From assembly GCA_035236585.1 (NCBI GenBank), contig CP141139.1, positions 35,349,217 through 35,413,216 of the forward strand: a DNA stretch of 64,000 nt, given 5' to 3'. The position numbers and the translations under genes are program-made. The notes below the pieces were generated by a model. The model saw only the letters and a program-made list of their open reading frames with translations, had not been told where the DNA came from and did no database searches. Positions 57,635 through 64,000 of this stretch are shown here, in pieces. Numbering within the stretch: the stretch's first letter is position 1; the number at the start of each line of letters is the position of its first letter. Source of the stretch: Warburgia ugandensis. Its lineage: Eukaryota > Streptophyta > Magnoliopsida > Canellales > Canellaceae.

Positions 57635-59045
57635 TTGCACCGTGTTAACATGATCAATTCGGTTGTGCAAGATCGGTTTCAATCATCTTCCTTATCGGAC
57701 CCACTTGAGGCCTGTTTGGCCCATTTTAATGAGTGTAATGAGGATGCATTAATAGAGGAAGTTAATGCTCTCCTTGATTCTGTTCCTATCATGGAAACAG
57801 AAAAATGGAAACCTCCTTTCGAGGACCTTCCACTGAGGGAGTCCACTCCCCTTCCATCATTCATACAACCTCCTAAGCTTGAATTGAAATCTCTACCATC
57901 AGATTTAAAATATGCCTTTTTAGGAGACAAAGAGACTTTTCCTGTAATAATTTCCTCCCAATTAGAAACATCTCAGGAGGACAAATTAATAGACACTTTA
58001 AAAGAACACAAAGGTGCTATAGGATGGACCATAGCTGATATAAAGGGCATTAACCCTTTAATCTGCACCAATAGGATATATCTAGAGGATGAAGCTAAAC
58101 CATGTCGTCAAATGCAAAGAAGGTTAAATACTAATATGAAAGATGTAGTTAGAGCAGAAGTCCTAAAGTTGCTTGATGTGGGAATCATCTATCCCATAAG
58201 TGATAGCAAATGGGTAAGTCCTACTCAGGTGGTTCCAAAGAAGTCGGAGTGACAAGAATAACTAACGCCAACAATGAATTAATCCCTACCAGGGTTACTA
58301 CCGGTTGGCGTATGTGTATCGACTATCGAAAGTTGAATCTTTGTTACAAGGAAGGACCATTTTCCTTTGCCCTTCGTTGATCAAATGTTAGAAAGGGTTG
58401 CGGGACACCGAGACTATTGTTTCTTAGATGGTTATTCAGGGTATAACCAAATAGAAATTGCATCCGAGGATCAGGAAAAGACCACATTTACATGTCCTTT
58501 TGGCACTTTTGCTTACAAAAGAATGCCATTTGGATTATGTAATGCTCCTGCCACATTTCAACGTTGCATGTTAAGCATTTTCAGTGATATGGTGGAGAGA
58601 ATTTTAGAGGTTTTCATGGACGACTTTTCTGTTTTCGGTAATTCATTTGAAACATGTCTTGAAAATCTAAGAAAAGTCTTAACTCGTGGTAAAGAAAAGA
58701 ACCTAGTGCTTAATTGGGAAAAATGTCATTTCATGGTTCCTAAGGGAATTGTCTTAGGTCACATTGTGTCATCTAAAGGTATAGAGGTAGATAGAGCTAA
58801 AGTTGATCTAATTTCCAATCTACCCATTCCAAAATCTATTAGGGACATTCGATCTTTCCTAGGTCATGCAGGATTCTATCGGAGGTTCATTAAGGATTTT
58901 AGTGCAATATCTAGACCACTATGTCACCTCCTCACAAAGGATACTCCTTTTGAGTGGACTAAGGATTGTCAAGAAGCATTTATAAAGTTGAAAGACAAGT
59001 TGACAACTGCACCTATCATGCAGCCGCCTGATTGGAGTCTACCCT
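57635..59045 (+). mobile_element. Athila-like reverse transcriptase region
   Basis: Contains GVIYPISDSKWVSPTQVVPK-like sequence, then DYCFLDGYSGYNQIEIASED, MPFGLCNAPATFQRCML, the catalytic VFMDDFSVFG and FLGHAGFYRRFIKDFS. These are diagnostic of Ty3/gypsy polymerase. Confidence 0.94.
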
Positions 59046-59423
59046 TTGAAATCATGTGTGATGCCAGTGACTATCTTTGTAGGAGCTGTACTAGGACAGA
59101 GAAAAGAAAAGAAGCCATACGTCATCTACTATGCCAGTAGGACCTTAAATAGCACCCAAATGAACTATTCTACTATAGAGAAAGAACTCTTAGCAGTTGT
59201 CTTCGCATTGGATAAATTTAGGTCTTACTTGGTAGGATCTAAAATAGTCATATTCACTGACCATTCGGCCTTCAAGTATCTTCTTTCTAAGAAAGTTGCT
59301 AAGCCTAGACTAATTAGATGGATTCTCCTACTCCAAGAGTTTGACATTGAAATAAAAGATAAAAAGGGAGTAGAGAATGTGGTAGCTGACCATTTGTCTC
59401 ACTTAGTCCCTATGAGCCTTTAA
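59046..59423 (+). mobile_element. Athila-like RNase H region
   Basis: Contains [40 protein letters not shown], then [11 protein letters not shown] and [11 protein letters not shown]. These are the gypsy RNase H motifs in order. Confidence 0.93.
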
Positions 59424-59428
59424 ATGAG

Positions 59429-60778
59429 TTGCCAATTAAAGACACTTTCCCTGATGAGCAACTTTTTCATGTTTCCCATCCTCCCTGGTTTGCTGATATT
59501 GCAAATTATTTAGTCACGGGAAAAATTCTGGAACATTGGACTAAACAAGAAAAGAAAAAATTCTTTTCCAATGTTAAGCACTACTTCTGGGATGATCCAT
59601 ACCTGTTTAAATACTGCCCAGATCAAATCATTAGGAGATGTGTCCCTGACTTAGAACAACATAGTGTTATCTCCTTTTGTCATTCAGAAGCATGTGGTGG
59701 ACATTTTTCTACCCAGAAAACAGCGGCAAAGATTTTGCAGTGCAGTTTTTATTGGCCGTCGTTGTTCAAAGACACACATGTGTTTTGTAAATTATGTGAG
59801 CAATGTCAAAAGTTAGGAGGAATAACCCATAGGAATATGATGCCTCTAAATCCTATTCTTATCATAGAAATTTTTGATTGTTGGGGTATAGATTTCATGG
59901 GTCCATTTCCACCTTCTTTTGGCTACATTTATATCTTATTGGCTGTAGACTATGTTTCAAAATGGATTGAGGCTATCCCATGTAGGCATAATGATCACAA
60001 AATAGTTCTTAAATTTTTAAAAGAAAACATTGTTTCTAGATTTGGGACTCCTCGAGCCATTATAAGTGATAACGGTACACATTTTTGCAACAAACCATTT
60101 GAAGCACTAATGAAAAAATATAATATTACACATAAAGTTGCAACACCGTATCACCCACAAACAAGTGGACAAGTAGAAGTATCTAATCGGGCCATCAAAC
60201 AAATCCTTCAAAAGACTGTTAATCCAGATCGTAAAGATTGGTCTCTTCGACTGACTGATGTGCTCTGGGCTTACAGGACTGCACATCGCACCTCGATTGG
60301 TATGTCTCCCTATCGTATTGTATACGGTAAGGCTTGTCATTTGCCTGTGGAATTGGAACATATAGCCTATTGGGCAATAAAGACATTCAATTTCAATATG
60401 GATAAAGCAGGCTCACATTGCAAGCTCCAACTTAATGAGTTGGAAGAGATCAGGCAAGAAGCTTATGAGAGTAATAGGATATATAAAGAAAAGATGAAAG
60501 TTTTTCATGATAAGAACATAATGAGAAAATCCTTTACTCCAAGCCAAAAGGTTCTACTTTACAATTCTAAGCTCCACCTATTTCCAGGTAAGCTTAGATC
60601 TCGATGGACTGGTCCATACATAGTAAAAGAAGTTTTTCCATATGGGACTGTCGAGATTGAGAATACTAGGACTGGTCATTCTTTTAAAGTGAATGGTCAA
60701 CGTTTAAAGCCTTTCCTAGATTATGAGAATCCAGAAGTTGAGTCCACAACTCTGGAGGATCCTGTTTATCAGGATTGA
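59429..60778 (+). mobile_element. Athila-like integrase region
   Basis: About 449 codons. HHCC zinc finger: [20 protein letters not shown] with CKLCEQCQK. Catalytic core: [33 protein letters not shown] and [16 protein letters not shown], giving D, D and E in order. The C terminus has [20 protein letters not shown] and [12 protein letters not shown]. Confidence 0.95.
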
Positions 60779-62457
60779 GTGAATTTGATCTCTTTGTACC
60801 ATATTTTGTATTTTGTTGTTTTCTATATCACCCATATTCATTTTAGGTCATACTTTTTAAACATTGAGGACAATGTTTCTGTCAGGTTGGGGGGTGTAGA
60901 ATTCTAGCAAATTCTAGTTTTCTTTTAGTTTTTAGGTGTTTTCCTTGGTTTTTTTTCAAAAAAAAAAAATGATGAAAAATTTTAGGTCATTTCCTATACC
61001 ATGATGAGAATTGGATTTTCTGAAGTATAATCTGGATAACTTTAGCTTATTAATAGAATTGAATATGATTAATTCATCATTTTACTCATTTTCTAAAGTA
61101 TTCCATAAAAGCAAAGTCTCATATCACATTTGTACACGCAGTTGCATATAGATAATCTAGATTGATAAGTGGCAATAACTTAGAAATTCTGAAGAAATTC
61201 AGTGGAGACCTATAACACAAGTGAGTTTTAGAGCCATTCATCCTTTTTGAGAGGTTATAAATGTTTAAAATTTTCTTCAGCGTGCTTAAAGAAAATTGAT
61301 CCCAAACTCTTAAATTTGGCTAATTACCTGAATAATTAGAATACTACCTTTAAAATTCTGAAAGTTCATTGAATTTGATAGATTATATGAAACTTAGAAA
61401 ATGATTTAGGCCATCCTTGTTATTAACCTAAAGACATAAAGCCTACCTAAAAGTATTTTTACCACTAGTTAGCCAAGTTGAGCCTTGAATATAAAACCAT
61501 TTTCTTTTGTCACCCAAATTACCATTTACCCATATTAACCCAAAGATAAATTATCCATTACCCATTTTTCTTTGAAAAATAAGTTAGAGAAGAAGGAAAA
61601 AAATATCTTTTAGTTGCAACAAAAGTAGAAAAGTGGATATCAAGAAAAGAAATATTCTTCAAAGTGAGTCAAAAATATGAAAAGAAAGAAAAGTGAAAAG
61701 AAAAAAAAAAAAAAGAGTTTGAAGAATGCAAAGAAATGGAAACAAAAATATTCACTTTAGAAAAAAGCAAAGAAAAGAAGAATTGTCAACTTTAGTAGAA
61801 GACCTCTACTTATTTTTTTGAAGAAACTTTGAATACCTTTATACCCTTTCTTTGGTACCCTGTCCTAAGCTTATGTTTCGTCTCAATTAAAGACCTATTG
61901 ATTCTAGGATGAATATAGTCTTGATGAGAAAATGAATGGATAGGATTAAAAGAGTGGTATTTCTAAATATGCAAAGGTAATGACATCTATTCCAAAGGGA
62001 TCAAAAGAAATTCCTTAGTAACTCCCGTTCTTCATGAGTATATGTGAGATATATTTGTTTGACTCTTCTCACATAATTAAAAGAGAGATATGATTTAAAC
62101 CCTCTATCTGAGAGACTTTATTTACGGCGTATGCCATTAGTAAGGATTGAGGTCAAAACATATTTCAGATGGAGTTCAAAAGTTAGAAGTCTACTTAGAG
62201 ATAAAGATTATTCTATGTATAGACTGCATATGCACATACTCAATCTGAGATTTGAGCTTAAGTGGAATATTTTTAGCATAAGGGTAGGGTTTTTTTTTTT
62301 GAATTATTCAGTCATCTTTATTAGTTTGCTAAAGTTGATAGATTTATTGAAGATAATTATCTGAGAAAAAAATGGAGATGACCTGAAAAAAAAAAAAAAT
62401 TGAGTTGATTTCTTCTCATCTTTTGCTAGGGACTAGCAAAATGCTGGTTGGGGGGTG
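60779..62457 (+). other. Athila-like 3' spacer with two purine tracts
   Basis: About 1.7 kb after integrase with no ORF of note; Athila relatives often carry an envelope-like ORF here. It has an acattgaggacaatgtttct motif (about 60861), then ggttggggggtgt at 60885-60897. The same 13 bases recur at 62446-62458, next to the 3' LTR, as the polypurine tract. The middle is A-rich. Confidence 0.8.
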
Positions 62458-63060
62458 TGTTAAGTGTTCAATTTTGGTCAAAATACCCCTAATTTAGTAT
62501 TTGATTAGAGCATCTAGACCATTAATTTTAAGATTTTAAATCAAATATTTCATTTTAGCTTTAATTGGCCATCCAACCGTTGAATTGTAAAATTTAGTGG
62601 TTAAATGACTATTAAAGCTAATGGACGGTTTAGATTTCGCTAATTGAGTCCTGTGCATTGCAGATCAGTCAACTCAGGCATGGACGCTCCAGATTGAATC
62701 ATGGAAATCAGATGGAATTTGAAGAGTCATAGTACAAAACAAGATTGAAGACTTGCAGAGTTCTAGGACAGTGCAATCCAGGACAGACTATTCAAGGATA
62801 GACTAATCCAGAGACAGTGCAATCCAAGGACAAGCTTATCCAAGACGCATTTTATTTTTATTTTCTGTTTTCCTTGGAATAAATATTTGTGAACATTGGA
62901 ACAATTGAATAAATCTGGATTTTATTTTTTGTTAGTTTTTATTCTTTTAGTTGAATTTTATTTAAAACTCCATAATTTTAAATCAAGTCCTCGTGGGATC
63001 GACCCGTATTTGCATAGCTATACTACAATAGCCCGTGCACTTGCGGTTAAACAATCAACA
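62458..63060 (+). repeat. Athila-like 3' LTR
   Basis: 603 bp, same length as the 5' LTR and about 98.5% identical by eye. Ends caatcaaca followed by the GTTAC duplication. Confidence 0.95.
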
Positions 63061-63065
63061 GTTAC

Positions 63066-64000
63066 ATAGAAAAAACTAAAGAAACAAATACAGAAGCATA
63101 GAGGACCTGTTACTTGTCTTACTTCTTATAGTTTGTGTGGAATTTTGCTTGAGAAAATAACAATAATCCTGCTAATCACATTAGTTTTTTTGGAAAAGAC
63201 AAAAACACTAAAAAAACCACCATTAGTCCCAAGACGGAGGTCATGTGAGTTAGTTCTTTGGAAAAAGACTAAGAAAGTGACTATCAGTAGAAAAAATGAC
63301 ATTTGTTAGTATTTTTCTAGAAAAAATTAGAAAAAGACTAAGGAAACTAGGAGAATCCTAAAAATTAATAAAAAGAAGGCTAACATAGGGGTGTTTTTTC
63401 TTGTAGGGTCTATTTAATTTTTTTTTCTCTCTCAATAGCTATCTAAACTATTGAAGGGGAGAGTGTGGCCAATTGACACCATTTTGGTAAGAATAGAGAG
63501 GACAAATGGTGACAAATGCAATATCACAAGTTAGTTGTGCATATGTGATCAATTTTTTACTAGACACATGCATCTTCCTTCCTCTCTACACACGTGTAAT
63601 TTATGTTTTCACCCAACTCAATTCAATGACATTATAGTTTTGAGTTCATAATTTTTACATCTCATGGCTGTGGAGGCCTAAAATACAACGAGAAAATAAT
63701 CTGATTATCATATCATTGAATGGGTGGGTGATTGTTTGTTCTTCTCCTTTTTTTATTGAAATTTATCACAAAAATTGGAAACTGTATGTTATTGTGATCT
63801 AAATCATCAAATACATTTTGATGCCTTATTCTTTTAAGCAAAATATAAATGCCAGATCCATGTGCATCCTTGTTGAAATTTCTTTATTATGTACTAAGCC
63901 ATTTTCCTTTTTTGAATGATAATGGTTAATCATGTTTTACTATTGGAATATTCAAGGTGAAAATAAATCTTCCAAGTTCTTTGGTGATTTCCTTAATTTC
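63066..64000. other. Right-hand flank
   Basis: AT-rich sequence with no supported gene, RNA or repeat up to the window end. Confidence 0.45.

Larger units (their letters stand above)
53451..63060 (+). mobile_element. Athila-like Ty3/gypsy retrotransposon
   Basis: 9.6 kb with 603-bp LTRs at both ends, TG...CA termini and the exact target duplication GTTAC at 53446-53450 and 63061-63065. The primer site just after the 5' LTR (TTTGGCACCGTTGCCGGGG) corresponds to tRNA-Asp, as in Athila and relatives. Gag, protease, RT, RNase H and integrase follow in gypsy order, then a 1.7-kb non-coding spacer and a purine tract before the 3' LTR. The LTRs differ at about nine positions by eye (about 1.5%), making this the youngest LTR insertion here. 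The coding region has only about three or four breaks. No envelope-like ORF is visible. Confidence 0.95.

Noticed and set aside
1-64000. CRISPR arrays, operons, phage or bacterial systems
   Set aside because: The sequence is plant nuclear DNA with spliced genes; no spaced direct-repeat array or bacterial gene cluster is present.

Overview
This is nuclear DNA of a flowering plant. Two conserved plant genes with plant-type GT-AG introns lie among Au-type SINEs, RTE-clade LINEs, hAT DNA transposons and copia, Athila-like and Tekay/Del-like LTR elements. The species cannot be fixed from sequence alone. Abundant RTE LINEs and very long introns would suit a magnoliid or early-diverging eudicot, but that is a guess.

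Host genes. (1) A cyclin T gene (CYCT1 type, the cyclin partner of CDKC in P-TEFb) runs on the + strand with six coding exons from 7792 to 30519. The exons join in frame to 587 residues. Its first coding intron is about 15.2 kb and its second about 5.5 kb, and both are packed with nested transposons. (2) A gene for 40S ribosomal protein eS10 (RPS10) runs on the - strand with coding exons from 38383 down to 34996. They join in frame to 183 residues. Its first coding exon contributes only the ATG, and its promoter has a TATA-like box followed by a telo-box.

Layout. 1-7.7 kb: RTE LINE remnant split by a solo LTR, two Au SINEs and an L1-like RNase H remnant. 8.0-23.2 kb (cyclin T intron 1): a + strand hAT fossil carrying a LINE and a SINE; a - strand hAT fossil carrying another LINE and a non-autonomous hAT element with an 8-bp target duplication; a second copy of that non-autonomous family; and a further SINE. 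23.3-28.8 kb (intron 2): a nearly full-length RTE LINE carrying a SINE. 28.8-30.5 kb: cyclin T exons 3-6. 31-34.2 kb: foldback sequences, TA arrays and a degenerate SINE. 35-38.5 kb: RPS10. 39.0-39.4 kb: tandem Au SINE units. 40.0-46.7 kb: a copia element on the - strand (TSD TGTTT). 47.8-52.3 kb: an incomplete Tekay/Del-like Ty3/gypsy copy. 53.4-63.1 kb: an Athila-like Ty3/gypsy element with equal-length 603-bp LTRs and TSD GTTAC, the youngest LTR insertion here.

No unknown protein system was found. The most unusual material is structural: the nested transposon strata inside one cyclin T intron, the paired hAT-type elements with exact 8-bp target duplications and GC-rich ends, and several unexplained foldbacks and tandem repeats.
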